Shown: in pieces, positions 51,673 through 60,232 of the stretch
How the letters are laid out: every line of letters starts with the position of its first letter
How positions within the stretch are numbered: the first letter of the stretch is position 1
Assembly (NCBI GenBank): GCA_029975555.1
Contig: JARKOY010000174.1
Coordinates: 30,048 to 94,047, forward strand
DNA length: 64,000 nt
Direction: 5' to 3'
Source: Spirochaetia bacterium
Lineage (GTDB): Bacteria > Spirochaetota > Spirochaetia > Treponematales > Rectinemataceae
The notes under the pieces: generated by a model
The model's input: the letters and a program-made list of their open reading frames with translations, nothing else
What the model was told of the DNA's origin: nothing
Databases searched by the model: none
Position numbers and translations under genes: made by a program

Positions 51673-52853
51673 GTTTGTGCCTCCTGTGGATCTTCAAAGA
51701 GACGCAAATAGGGATCAAAACGGAACCGTCGATTGCGGGCGTAGCCTGTGATCTCCTTCAACAGCCCAATTTCTACCAATCGTTGCACAAGATTGTTGGC
51801 AGCCACTGGTGTCACATTCAACCAATCTCGAATAGTTGCCACAGTGACAATTGGTTTCTCAAAAAGCGCATCCATGACTCGATGGCCGTTCCCTGCGGCT
51901 CTTCCGAGCGTGTCTGTGATTTTTGCCCTATATTTTTCACGCATTCGCAGGATAGCAGCTGCTGTCTCAGCCGCTTGACCGCTGACCTCTGCGACACCAC
52001 GGAGGAAAAAGGAGATCCAACCTTCCCAGTCGCCTTTATCTCGTACTGCCTGAAGTCGGTCATAATATTCGGCGCGGTGTCTTTTGAAGTAATACGAAAG
52101 ATACAGCACAGGTCTGGACAGCAGTCTTTTCTCAACCAATAAAAAGGTAATTAACAATCGGCCGATACGGCCGTTGCCATCCAGGAAAGGGTGAATTGTT
52201 TCAAACTGGGCATGGGCAAGCCCAACACGAATCAGAACCGGTATATCGTCTTTCGCGTTGAGGAATCGCTCCAAGTCGCTCAAAGCTTGTGGAATCTCAT
52301 GAGGCGGGGGCGGAACAAATGTCGCTTCGGTCAGGGTGCAACCGCTAGGTCCAATCCAGTTCTGAGTGGTACGCAGCTCGCCCGGCGTCAGATGCCCGCC
52401 GCGTACACCCTGCATCAATTCTTGGTGAATTTCCCGAATAAGACGGACAGAGACAGGCAGTTCGTCGAGGCGTTTTAACCCGTAGTTTATTGCCCGTACA
52501 TAGTTGATCACTTCATTGACATCCGATGGCATTTCTGGATCGAACAACTTCACTTCCGCTGCCAGTAAATTTTGCAGAGAGCTTTGCGTACCTTCGATCT
52601 GGCTGGAGAGGACCGCTTCCTTCCGCACATACATAAAGACGAACAGGTCTGGATTTGGAAGAGTTTGTATGGCTCCATCCAGGCGCCCCAAGGCAAAATC
52701 TGCACTTGAGAGAAGTTTCTGCAAATTTACGCTTATCGTGATTGGAGGTTCTGGCGGTAAAGGATTTGGTATAAAAGCTCGAAAACCACCTGGTTGCTGC
52801 ACATATCTTCCCGCCCGGGTTGCCATAGTATCGTCTCTGTTTATTATAGCCAT
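51669..52853 (-). CDS. Fic-family AMP-transferase with C-terminal winged helix
   Basis: The 394-residue protein has the Fic core with the active motif HPFLDGNGRIGR at about 221-232 (catalytic His221). An N-terminal inhibitory helix motif S-x-x-x-E-G reads SSQIEG, with Glu87 expected to block ATP binding. The C-terminal ~90 residues form a winged-helix domain (VATIRDWLNVTPVAANNLVQRLVEIGLLKEI). Such Fic proteins transfer AMP to target proteins and often repress their own promoter. Fic genes commonly sit inside type I restriction loci. It is coupled to the 35-codon ORF. Confidence 0.92.
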   Translation of the reverse strand: MAIINRDDTMATRAGRYVQQPGGFRAFIPNPLPPEPPITISVNLQKLLSSADFALGRLDGAIQTLPNPDLFVFMYVRKEAVLSSQIEGTQSSLQNLLAAEVKLFDPEMPSDVNEVINYVRAINYGLKRLDELPVSVRLIREIHQELMQGVRGGHLTPGELRTTQNWIGPSGCTLTEATFVPPPPHEIPQALSDLERFLNAKDDIPVLIRVGLAHAQFETIHPFLDGNGRIGRLLITFLLVEKRLLSRPVLYLSYYFKRHRAEYYDRLQAVRDKGDWEGWISFFLRGVAEVSGQAAETAAAILRMREKYRAKITDTLGRAAGNGHRVMDALFEKPIVTVATIRDWLNVTPVAANNLVQRLVEIGLLKEITGYARNRRFRFDPYLRLFEDPQEAQT

Positions 52854-52888
52854 TCTTGATCTCCATAATAAACGTAGCGTTTATTATA
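52838..52888 (-). promoter_or_regulatory. Promoter and inverted-repeat operator of the fic operon
   Basis: A 10-bp inverted repeat, ATAATAAACG-TAG-CGTTTATTAT (52865-52887), overlaps a minus-strand TATAAT (52888-52883) and the expected start point. A further half-site TGTTTATTATA lies at 52838-52848 around the fic start. No good -35 is seen (TAATAA at 52911-52906). The Fic winged helix is the likely binder. GGAG precedes the fic ATG by about 8 nt. Confidence 0.65.
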
Positions 52889-52919
52889 AATAGCAATCCA
52901 GGTTTTTATTAAAAGAAAA

Positions 52920-53066
52920 TTAATCATACCCCTTCTCATCAAACGGCTCATCATCTTCTTCTTTTGGTGCTGCACCTACATAACGGCCGGGAGTGAGCAC
53001 TTCGCCCTGGTCGGCGACACGTTGTTTGGGCTTGATGGTTTTCCCTAACGTCTTTACCAAGATCAT
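52920..53066 (-). pseudogene. Chimeric remnant of DNA methyltransferase genes (N-terminus plus HsdM-like C-terminus)
   Basis: A 48-codon frame begins like an N6-adenine methyltransferase ([19 protein letters not shown]) and continues directly as the late part of a type I HsdM ([20 protein letters not shown]). Everything between, including the SAM and NPPY motifs, is absent. The simplest reading is an internal deletion or recombination between two methyltransferase genes. It lies 32 bp upstream of the fic operator in the same orientation. Confidence 0.65.
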
Positions 53067-53401
53067 ATCAATGATACCCTACTGCCCTTTGCAAGAGAAG
53101 AGTGCCTAGCAATTTTTCACATGTCCTAAACTTGATCATTCTACACCTGAATACTCATTACAACAATAAAAAGCGATGGCCCCTTGATATGACAATGTTC
53201 CCTCGTATTGAGCGCTTCTGTTCGGGAGGTCAAACTGAATAAAAATTTGAGCCAAAATACTCAACTATAGACAATAAGCTATCAAGATGCAGTGACGTTA
53301 TTTTTTATTTATAACCTTCAAGAATGAAGAGCAGAGGTAGACTAGGCTCTATCACAGGATCGGCAAGAAGGAAGTTCGATAAGCTTGTGCTCGAGAGGAT
53401 T
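53067..53401. other. AT-rich gene-free stretch
   Basis: About 335 bp with no open frame of interest, no tRNA and no clear repeat. TTGCAA and TATCAT near 53073-53095 (minus strand) are too close to be a standard promoter for the methyltransferase remnant. I see nothing else in it. Confidence 0.6.
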
Positions 53402-53986
53402 TTACTTCCCTAGCAACTGCGAATACGGCCTGGGTTCAATCGCCGAGACAGGCACGCCGCAGGCTTCGAGTACTGAGTACAGCCGCTGTTTTGCGGCAAG
53501 TGTCTGCGTGCGGTCGGGGCTGTCGCAGACACACTCAACCTCGAGGAAACATCCGAGTGGTTCGACATCTACCACTTCAGCTATGAGACCATCATCGCTT
53601 TCCCAGCGGGTTCCGCGTTTACGCTTCGCATAGACAAACTGGGCATTGAGCTTGGACATGAATGTGCGAAATGCTTCTTCGTTGTCAATGCCGAATTCGT
53701 ATTCCTGATTGATCTCAACCGCACCGTCGACGGTCTTTTCCTTGAAGGTGACTACCCGGCGAGCTGAGCTTGAGGTTCCGTCGGAACCTGCAGCATCGCC
53801 AGCGCTGGGCGAACCCTCGACCCGTATTCTGAACCGGAAGGAAACCGGCGCCGATGCATGGAGATAGGATACGGCCCAATACTCATCGTGCTTGTCGATG
53901 GTGCCGACAAAATGCATGCGGCGCAAGAGGGCTGCCTCTACGCTCGCGCGATCCGTGATGCGCGCTTTCAGCTCGATTTCAACCAT
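53402..53986 (-). CDS. CYTH-domain protein (class IV adenylate cyclase/thiamine triphosphatase-like)
   Basis: The 194-residue protein starts with the CYTH hallmark VEIELKAR (ExExK: Glu3, Glu5, Lys7) and shows alternating charged strands (SFRFRIRVEG, RVVTFKEKTVDG, TRWESDDGLIAEVVDVEPLGCFLEVE) that line the tunnel for triphosphates. Family members make cAMP or cleave inorganic or thiamine triphosphate; the substrate cannot be read here. A Ser/Gly-rich insert (about 58-74) is unusual. It lies 36 nt downstream of gpmI on the same strand. Confidence 0.85.
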   Translation of the reverse strand: MVEIELKARITDRASVEAALLRRMHFVGTIDKHDEYWAVSYLHASAPVSFRFRIRVEGSPSAGDAAGSDGTSSSARRVVTFKEKTVDGAVEINQEYEFGIDNEEAFRTFMSKLNAQFVYAKRKRGTRWESDDGLIAEVVDVEPLGCFLEVECVCDSPDRTQTLAAKQRLYSVLEACGVPVSAIEPRPYSQLLGK

Positions 53987-54022
53987 CGCGCCGCTCCTTT
54001 TCCGAGCTAGGGCCGACAGGGG

Positions 54023-55687
54023 TTACTGCTGCAGCACCGAAGGATCATACCCTTCCGGCGGCAGATAACCTAAGAGCTCTATACAGGTTGCCGCCAGACT
54101 GGAAATGCCGAGGCCTTCCCGCAGCTCTTTGCGATACTCTCCCTTATACTCGGGGTCATAAATCACGCAGGGCACGGGATTGAGCGAATGGCTTGTCTTG
54201 GCCTTGGGCTGACCATCGGCATCAAGCACGACTTTGCCGGTTTTCTTGTCGTGCTCGAACATGTCGTCGGAGTTGCCGTGGTCGGCGCTCAGGACGAGGA
54301 CGCCGCCCGCCTTCTCCACCGCCTGCGCGAGCCTTCCGAGCTGGATATCCATGGCCTCCATACCGCAGACCACTGCCTGGAAGACGCCGGTATGGCCAAC
54401 CATGTCGCCGTTGGGATAATTCAGCCGGATAAATGCGTACTCGCCCGATTCGATGGCAGCAATCACCCGGTCAGTAATCTCGGCGCACTTCATCCAGGGG
54501 CGTTGCTCAAAAGGCACGCGGTCGCTGGGGATCTCGATGTAGTCTTCAAGCGTATCCGAAAATTTGCCAGAGCGGTTGCCATTGAAGAAATAGGTCACGT
54601 GACCGTATTTCTGGGTTTCCGAAATGGCAAGCGTCTTCAGCCCTGTAGCCGCGAGGTATTCGCCCATGGTGCGGTCGATTGCAGGAGGTGAGACAAGGTA
54701 GTTCGTCGGTACCTGCAGGTCGCCGTCATACTGCATCATGCCAGCATAGTAGACCTTGGGCCGCACTACTCTGTCGAACTTGTCGAACTGGTCCTGCTCA
54801 AAGGCAGCGGTGATCTCAAGCGCGCGGTCTCCACGGAAATTGAAGAACACGACGGAATCGCCGTCCTGGATGGTTCCAACGGGCTCACCGTGTTCCTCAA
54901 TGACGAACTCGGGGATATCCTGATCGATGATGCCTGGTTTTTCCTCGCGGTAAGTGCGGATCGCTTCCTCGGCGCTTGCAAAGCGGCGGCCGATGCCGCG
55001 CACGTGGCAGTCCCAGCCGCGCTTGACCATCTGCCAGTTGGCGCCGTAGCGATCCATGGTGATGTACTGCCGCCCACCTCCCGAAGCAATGCGGTAGTCG
55101 ACTCCGCCTGCATTCAGTTCGGCAAGAAACTGCTCAAAGGGCAGCACATACTCCAGCGCGCTCTGAGAACCTACATCGCGCCCGTCGAGGAGAATATGAA
55201 TGCGCGCCTTCTTGATACCATCCTGCACCGCGCGACGCAGCATGGCCCTGAGATGATCGATATGTGAATGGACATTGCCGTCCGAAAAGAGCCCCATAAA
55301 GTGCAGGGTTCCGTCATGCTGCTGTGCCCAGGCAATGAGTTCGCGCCAGACGCGGCCTTCAAACATCGCACCGGTCTCGATGGAAAGGTTGACCAGGCGA
55401 GCCCCCTGAGCGAAGACACGCCCGCAGCCGATCGCATTGTGCCCTACCTCGGAGTTGCCCATATCTTCGTCGCTCGGAAGGCCGACCGCGGTCCCATGGG
55501 CCTTCAGCCTAGTCGTGGGGCAGCTCGCCTCCAGTGCCCTGAAGTGCCGCATGTCGGCAGCAAGGACCGCATCGCCCTCCTTGTATGCGCCGTAACCGAC
55601 ACCATCCATAATGACAAGCACGACAGGCCCTTCTCTACCTTTCCACTTCGGATTCTTTTTTAAAGATTCAACCATTGATGACTCCAT
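54023..55687 (-). CDS. gpmI: 2,3-bisphosphoglycerate-independent phosphoglycerate mutase
   Basis: GpmI interconverts 3- and 2-phosphoglycerate with two Mn2+ ions. The 554 residues show VVLVIMDGVGYG (metal), the phosphoserine loop MGNSEVGHNAIG, substrate region HFMGLFSDGNVHSHIDHL and LLDGRDVG, KYGHVTYFFNGNR, and the second metal cluster LSADHGNSDDM. It is about 40 residues longer than E. coli GpmI. The gene follows apt by 37 nt. Confidence 0.95.
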   Translation of the reverse strand: MESSMVESLKKNPKWKGREGPVVLVIMDGVGYGAYKEGDAVLAADMRHFRALEASCPTTRLKAHGTAVGLPSDEDMGNSEVGHNAIGCGRVFAQGARLVNLSIETGAMFEGRVWRELIAWAQQHDGTLHFMGLFSDGNVHSHIDHLRAMLRRAVQDGIKKARIHILLDGRDVGSQSALEYVLPFEQFLAELNAGGVDYRIASGGGRQYITMDRYGANWQMVKRGWDCHVRGIGRRFASAEEAIRTYREEKPGIIDQDIPEFVIEEHGEPVGTIQDGDSVVFFNFRGDRALEITAAFEQDQFDKFDRVVRPKVYYAGMMQYDGDLQVPTNYLVSPPAIDRTMGEYLAATGLKTLAISETQKYGHVTYFFNGNRSGKFSDTLEDYIEIPSDRVPFEQRPWMKCAEITDRVIAAIESGEYAFIRLNYPNGDMVGHTGVFQAVVCGMEAMDIQLGRLAQAVEKAGGVLVLSADHGNSDDMFEHDKKTGKVVLDADGQPKAKTSHSLNPVPCVIYDPEYKGEYRKELREGLGISSLAATCIELLGYLPPEGYDPSVLQQ

Positions 55688-55724
55688 ATTGGGCTATTCC
55701 GCATGCCTCGCATGCGGTCCACAT

Positions 55725-56285
55725 TCATTCTCCAAAATACTCGATGAGCGTGTCGATGCCGACGTCCTTCACCTTCTCTTCATAGTTGAGAAAAGGCAGT
55801 CCAACGACGGAGAACGCGCGCACGGGCACTGCGCCGCAGCGTTTTATCATGTCGCAGGTCGCGTTGATCGTGCCGCCGGTCGCGATGAGATCGTCGACGA
55901 TGAGGAATCGGGCGCCGGGTTTAATGTCCTCGACGTGCATTTCAAGGATCGCAGAACCGTATTCCAGCTCGTAAGAACAGGCGATCGTCTTGCCCGGCAG
56001 TTTGCCTTTTTTCCTTACGAGGAGCAGCGGAAGGGAGCGCTTGTAGCAGAATGGCGCGGCGAATACAAAACCGCGCGATTCAATGGCGGCAACCGCGTCA
56101 AATTCGATTTCCTTATACAATTTCAGCATTGCATCGATACAGTATTGAAATGCGTCGGGATTCGCGAGGATGCTCGTGATGTCGTAGAACAGAATGCCAG
56201 GTTTTGGAAAATCAGGAACTTTGCGGATTGCATCGTCGAGGTTAAATCCATCAGTCCCGCTGTGGACCGCGCTGTCATTCACCAT
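55725..56285 (-). CDS. apt: Adenine phosphoribosyltransferase
   Basis: Apt makes AMP from adenine and PRPP. The 186-residue protein has IRKVPDFPKPGILFYDITSILANP, the PRPP loop FLIVDDLIATGGTI and AIESRGFVFAAPFCYKRSLPLLLVRKKGKLPG. Length and motifs are normal. It has a promoter at 56345-56373 and precedes gpmI. Confidence 0.95.
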   Translation of the reverse strand: MVNDSAVHSGTDGFNLDDAIRKVPDFPKPGILFYDITSILANPDAFQYCIDAMLKLYKEIEFDAVAAIESRGFVFAAPFCYKRSLPLLLVRKKGKLPGKTIACSYELEYGSAILEMHVEDIKPGARFLIVDDLIATGGTINATCDMIKRCGAVPVRAFSVVGLPFLNYEEKVKDVGIDTLIEYFGE

Positions 56286-56344
56286 CTCTTATGCCTCTTT
56301 GCCGCAAGGAATCATGACGCGACCTTGTAGAAAGGTTGCGCCAT

Positions 56345-56373
56345 AGTATACAGAATATGGCCTGAAATGTATA
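56345..56373 (-). promoter_or_regulatory. Promoter of apt-gpmI
   Basis: Minus strand TATACA (56373-56368), 17 bp, TATACT (56350-56345). The arms CCATA and TATGG (plus-strand 56341-56345 and 56356-56360) flank the -10 element, a possible operator. It abuts the stop codon of the upstream gene. Confidence 0.55.
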
Positions 56374-56850
56374 TCACTTGAGCATCGCTCCCAACAGACC
56401 GAATACCAGGCTTGCAGCAGACGAGACTGCGATCTTCGTCCACATTTCGCTGTCGGAGAGCGATGCGGTGGAAGACCAAGGGGCGTAGGCAGCATCAAAA
56501 CCGTGGGAGGCATACCTTGCGACGCCGATGATAATGCCGGTATAAAAATAGCTAAACGGGAAAAGTCCGATGGAGAGGACGAGGGCGCGCCCAATCGTGC
56601 TCTCCTTGGAATCCTTGTAAGAAAAGGTGGGGAGCGTCACCTGAGCGGTCGAAGCCCCGGCTGCGGAGGTCGAAGAGGCTTCTGTTTGACCTTGTTCGCC
56701 CTCTGTGGTTGTCTGGGAAGAATCCGAAAGCTGCTCCGAAAACGTGGGCGCATCAGTGACGGTTTCCTGAGCCTCCGCATAATGCAAGGGGACACAGGTG
56801 CCCATCAAAAGAAGGAGGATACAAAGGGATGCGCAGCTTTGCCTACCCAT
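56374..56850 (-). CDS. Secreted/membrane protein of unknown function
   Basis: The start is placed at 56850, inside the end of yggS, giving a classical signal peptide (GRQSCASLCILLLLMGTCVPLHYAEA, cleavage near AEA-QE). Longer starts upstream lie in yggS without a ribosome site. The mature part has a Ser/Thr/Glu-rich linker (about 25-70) and two hydrophobic stretches (IGRALVLSIGLFPFSYFYTGIIIGVARY and IAVSSAASLVFGLLGAML) that suggest a membrane anchor at the C-terminal side. I do not recognise a family. It is the last gene of a four-gene minus-strand operon. Confidence 0.65.
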   Translation of the reverse strand: MGRQSCASLCILLLLMGTCVPLHYAEAQETVTDAPTFSEQLSDSSQTTTEGEQGQTEASSTSAAGASTAQVTLPTFSYKDSKESTIGRALVLSIGLFPFSYFYTGIIIGVARYASHGFDAAYAPWSSTASLSDSEMWTKIAVSSAASLVFGLLGAMLK

Positions 56851-57592
56851 GCTGCACATCCCTTTCGCCGAAAATCGCGGTGCCGATTCTGACAAGTGTC
56901 GAGCCTTCCTGGATCGCCACCTCAAAATCGTTGCTCATGCCCATAGAGAGTTCGCAGAAATTGGGAAAATGAAAGCGCTTCTCCACTTCTCTCTTCGCCG
57001 CAGCGAGCATTCTGAACGATCGTCGGATCAACGAAGTATCCTGGGTAAAAGGGGCCATCGTCATAAGACCACAGAGCATGACCCGTTCGGCCGCGGACGC
57101 GGTATGTTCCAAAAACTCGGCGTAGACGTCGCAGGCTCGCAGCAGTTCGTCGACGTTCGGAAAGCCCGCCTTCGAGTCCTCTCCGGTATGCAGCTCCAGA
57201 TAGAGGCGCAAGGGTTCCTCACGGCTGGCAACCCTCGCCAGAAGCGCCGTAAGAATATCGATACTCCCGATGCCTTCTACCGCATCGAAAATTGCGAGGG
57301 CCTTGTTGATCTTGTTCTTCTGAAGCGTACCGATCATGTGCAGGGAAATACTCTCGAGCGATGCGCGGATTGGCGGGTATTTCGCCTGAGCTTCCTGTAC
57401 TCTGTTCTCTCCAAAACATCGTACCCCTGCGAGGTATGCGCACCGCACGGCTTCCGCGGGGTGGAATTTCGTCACAGCCATGAGCGACACATCGTCTGCG
57501 GACCGCCCTGTGGACTCTGCGGCTTTCGCGATGCGCTCCCTGACGCGCGCGATATTCTCTGCGATCACTGCTGCGCTGTTCAGCATAATCAA
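56843..57592 (-). CDS. YggS-family pyridoxal-phosphate homeostasis protein
   Basis: YggS/PLPBP proteins carry pyridoxal 5'-phosphate and balance vitamin B6 and amino-acid pools. The 249-residue TIM-barrel protein has VSLMAVTKFHPAEAVR (PLP lysine in TKF), CFGENRVQEAQAKY, HMIGTLQKNKINKAL, GLMTMAPF and the phosphate site LSMGMSNDFEVAIQEGSTLVRIGTAIFG. In-frame ATGs at 57592 and 57586 are both possible. It overlaps the next gene by 8 nt. Confidence 0.93.
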   Translation of the reverse strand: MIMLNSAAVIAENIARVRERIAKAAESTGRSADDVSLMAVTKFHPAEAVRCAYLAGVRCFGENRVQEAQAKYPPIRASLESISLHMIGTLQKNKINKALAIFDAVEGIGSIDILTALLARVASREEPLRLYLELHTGEDSKAGFPNVDELLRACDVYAEFLEHTASAAERVMLCGLMTMAPFTQDTSLIRRSFRMLAAAKREVEKRFHFPNFCELSMGMSNDFEVAIQEGSTLVRIGTAIFGERDVQHG

Positions 57593-57624
57593 ACTCTATC
57601 AGCGAACCGCAATCTGAGCAAGAT

Positions 57625-58611
57625 TCATGGAACGATTATAAGAATCTTCAGCATACTCGTGTTGCCCACATAATCGCTCACCTGAACTTGGAGATCGTGT
57701 TCTCCATGGACGAGTGCAATGGTGCCGACATGATACGAGCCATCTGCCCCAATCGCCTCTCGAGAAGGCCCGTGGTTCTCCAAAAAGGAGAGCCCTCCTT
57801 CAGTACATTTTGCAGCTGAAAAAGAGTTGTCGATCACACTTTTCCCATCAAGGAGAACGAGGAACCGATAGGGGGCGGAATACATGGAAGAGTCTGGGAT
57901 GATGGTATCGAATGCGTCGATATAGATTCTATAATTACCTTGGGAGCATGTAATTCGCTTGTCCTTTGCGGCAAGTCCGGAGAGATCGATATGAGTGGTG
58001 CCGCCTGATGGTATCAATCTTGCGGCGCGTATGACGGGAGGGGTGCGGTCATGGACCCAAGAAGCGAGAAAAATCGGGTTGACCCAGCGCAAATTTTGAG
58101 CATCGAAGAGCCGAAGGCCAAAAACATTCTGAGGATAAGGGCCTGTGCCACTTCCCCCGAGCAGCATATCTCCTTTCTTCACAACAAGTCCGCGCCCAGC
58201 TGCAGACTGGGGATGCGCTGCGAGTTTGATCGCATACCTCGCGTCTAAGCCAGAAATAAGGCTGACGTAGCTCTCTGGATGGAGAATCGCCACGGTGCCT
58301 CCTGAGGGAAAAGAAAAAATTGTCTTCACGGGGGCGTCGGCTTGAACATACACGACAGTGCCGCTTGCAGGTGCGCCGATCCCGGCCGTCGCCGATTTGA
58401 GCACAAGATCGCTTCTGGGCACCATGCCATACACGCTGTCTATCGGGAAGGCTTTTCCGGACAATGTCGCAATTCGTTGATCCACCAAAAAGCTTCCGAA
58501 GCCGGACATGTCCACGGCCTCTGGGACCTGAAAATCGAGGGCGCCAAGGACCGGCGCGACGAGGCATACAAAAAGAAATGAAACACATAGCAGTCTCTTC
58601 ATGGCCGCCAT
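57625..58611 (-). CDS. Exported protein with a degenerate M23/LytM domain
   Basis: The 328-residue protein has a signal peptide (KRLLCVSFLFVCLVAPVLGA). Residues about 75-175 follow the LytM pattern (GTVVYVQ, VAILHPESYVSLISGLD, VVKKGDMLLGGSGTGP, RWVNPIFLA), but the HxxxD and HxH zinc ligands are absent (FGLRLFD in place of HLHFE). It is therefore probably a non-catalytic relative that binds or activates cell-wall enzymes, as EnvC/NlpD-type proteins do; that role is inference. The C-terminal ~150 residues look beta-rich. It overlaps the upstream gene by 13 nt. Confidence 0.75.
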   Translation of the reverse strand: MAAMKRLLCVSFLFVCLVAPVLGALDFQVPEAVDMSGFGSFLVDQRIATLSGKAFPIDSVYGMVPRSDLVLKSATAGIGAPASGTVVYVQADAPVKTIFSFPSGGTVAILHPESYVSLISGLDARYAIKLAAHPQSAAGRGLVVKKGDMLLGGSGTGPYPQNVFGLRLFDAQNLRWVNPIFLASWVHDRTPPVIRAARLIPSGGTTHIDLSGLAAKDKRITCSQGNYRIYIDAFDTIIPDSSMYSAPYRFLVLLDGKSVIDNSFSAAKCTEGGLSFLENHGPSREAIGADGSYHVGTIALVHGEHDLQVQVSDYVGNTSMLKILIIVP

Positions 58612-59693
58612 CCTTTCACGAACTGCACTCCGTCCTCATAGACGATCGCAAGCCCTGCCTCTCCCCCCGAGAGCGAGACGGCCCCCTGAGCGACCAGTTC
58701 AAGGAGCCCGTGCTTCAGAATAAGAATACTCGTATCGGAGGGGTCCGTGGTTTGCACCTGTAACACTGGGATAGTGGCCCCCCCTGGAGATTGAAGCGCG
58801 AAAAATTGTACCTCCCCACCTTTTTCGGGAAGTCCGTCCTGGGTCGCACCCGTACTCACCTCAATCTGCTTTATATAGTTGGCTTTTACGTTGTAATAGA
58901 GCAGCTGATTCCCACGCGCGAGGATCACGTGCGAATCGTCCTCCGCAAAGGCCATGCTTGCCTGAAGAACGGACTCTGGTCTGAGGCTTGACTCCGAAAT
59001 CTTGACATATGAAGATGCAGACCGCCTGTATGTCTCGATTTTCTGAGGCGAAAGTCCTTTCAATACCGCCACATATTTGCCGTCGTCGGACACGGCGACC
59101 CCATAGACGGTTCGAACCTCGTGAAAATCTTCCTGGGAAAGGAAGACGGATTTCCCTTGAGTATCAAGAATATACAGAGACCCATCCAAGAGGCCTATGG
59201 CAAGCACGAAGGAAGAAGCATCGAGCGCAGTGATGGGCATCGAGAACTCCTTTTCCCACAGTATCCTTCCTTCTTCGTCGATCCGCGCAATGCCCATCTG
59301 GTCCGCGCGGACCAGAATTCGCCACGAGGCCTTGAACCATGGGTATGCAAAAGCCTGCAGCGCCTTGCCTTTTCCGTCGGTTCCATATAGCTGTACATTT
59401 GTTGCGAGCCTGTCGTAGGTGATCCACCCCCAAGCGTCGATCACTGCCCTTTCTTGATACGGCTTGGCATAGAGCTTGCCCGCGGCTGCATCGAGATACC
59501 CTAGCATCGAATCGCCGATGAACGGCACAAGACCGCTCCGTGAAGAGGGCAATTCCGCCACGCTCTGAGCCTGGGAAAATGACAGAAACGTGCTTTCTCC
59601 ACGTACAGCTTTCTGACTCGCGCCTCGCACCGAAACAAGTGAAAAGAGTATGGCCCCCATGAAAAGCGCTAGGCTGTAAGATCGCCTTTTCAT
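58599..59693 (-). CDS. Exported beta-propeller-like (WD40/PQQ-type) protein
   Basis: Start at 59693 (KRRSYSLALFMGAILFSLVSVRGA, signal peptide); an ATG 6 codons upstream at 59711 adds nothing conserved. The mature part is made of short beta-repeats typical of propellers: RILWEKEFSMPITAL, FVLAIGLLDGSLYILDTQGK, YGVAVSDDGKYVAVLKG, SMAFAEDDSHVILARGNQLLYYN. No catalytic motif is visible. A periplasmic binding or scaffolding role is plausible. It is the first gene of the operon that includes the degenerate LytM protein and yggS. Confidence 0.7.
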   Translation of the reverse strand: MKRRSYSLALFMGAILFSLVSVRGASQKAVRGESTFLSFSQAQSVAELPSSRSGLVPFIGDSMLGYLDAAAGKLYAKPYQERAVIDAWGWITYDRLATNVQLYGTDGKGKALQAFAYPWFKASWRILVRADQMGIARIDEEGRILWEKEFSMPITALDASSFVLAIGLLDGSLYILDTQGKSVFLSQEDFHEVRTVYGVAVSDDGKYVAVLKGLSPQKIETYRRSASSYVKISESSLRPESVLQASMAFAEDDSHVILARGNQLLYYNVKANYIKQIEVSTGATQDGLPEKGGEVQFFALQSPGGATIPVLQVQTTDPSDTSILILKHGLLELVAQGAVSLSGGEAGLAIVYEDGVQFVKGWRP

Positions 59694-59794
59694 CGTACCT
59701 TGATGGTGCACGAGTACCGCAGATGAGTCAAGACAGCGCAGAGCTTTTCCGGCTAGGCGTTCTAGGATATATTAAAACAAGAGGATTAAGACTC

Positions 59795-60232
59795 ATGCAA
59801 CCTGAATATGTTTCTCTGTTTGAGCGCGCCTACGAGGCCTGTGAACAGAGTTATGCGCCATACTCGCACTTCCGCGTCGGCGCCGCGCTGCTCTGCGACG
59901 ACGGCAGCGTAATAACAGGGGTCAATGTCGAAAATCGAAGTTTCGGGCTGACAATATGCGCCGAGCGCAACGCCATCGCGGCCGCAATAAGCGCAGGCAA
60001 GAGAAGGTTTAAGGCTCTCGCCGTGGCGACACCCGATGCGACCTATCCGGTCAGCCCCTGTGGAGCCTGCCGGCAGGTGATATCCGAGTTCATGCCTTCC
60101 TCTGGGGCGGTCGTCTTTGGCAACGCCAAAGATTCATATGTGGTTTCGACCGTGGGAGAGCTCATGCCCCACGACGCCCTCCACGATCTGTCTTCCTGTC
60201 TTGTCCGTGAGGAGCAAGAGCATTCGTCATAA
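59795..60232 (+). CDS. cdd: Cytidine deaminase
   Basis: ATG 59795 is chosen over 59723 because GAGGA lies 9 nt upstream and the protein then begins at the family position. The 145-residue enzyme deaminates cytidine and deoxycytidine: YAPYSHFRVGAALLCDDG, zinc site CAERNA (Cys and catalytic Glu) and PCGACRQ (two Cys). The last ~15 residues are a short extra tail. The gene converges with recN and the two reading frames overlap by 6 nt. Confidence 0.93.
   Translation: MQPEYVSLFERAYEACEQSYAPYSHFRVGAALLCDDGSVITGVNVENRSFGLTICAERNAIAAAISAGKRRFKALAVATPDATYPVSPCGACRQVISEFMPSSGAVVFGNAKDSYVVSTVGELMPHDALHDLSSCLVREEQEHSS

Noticed and set aside
60227..60232. Convergent 6-nt overlap of cdd and recN as a special regulatory feature
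   Set aside because: Short tail-to-tail overlaps are common in compact genomes; nothing else supports regulation.
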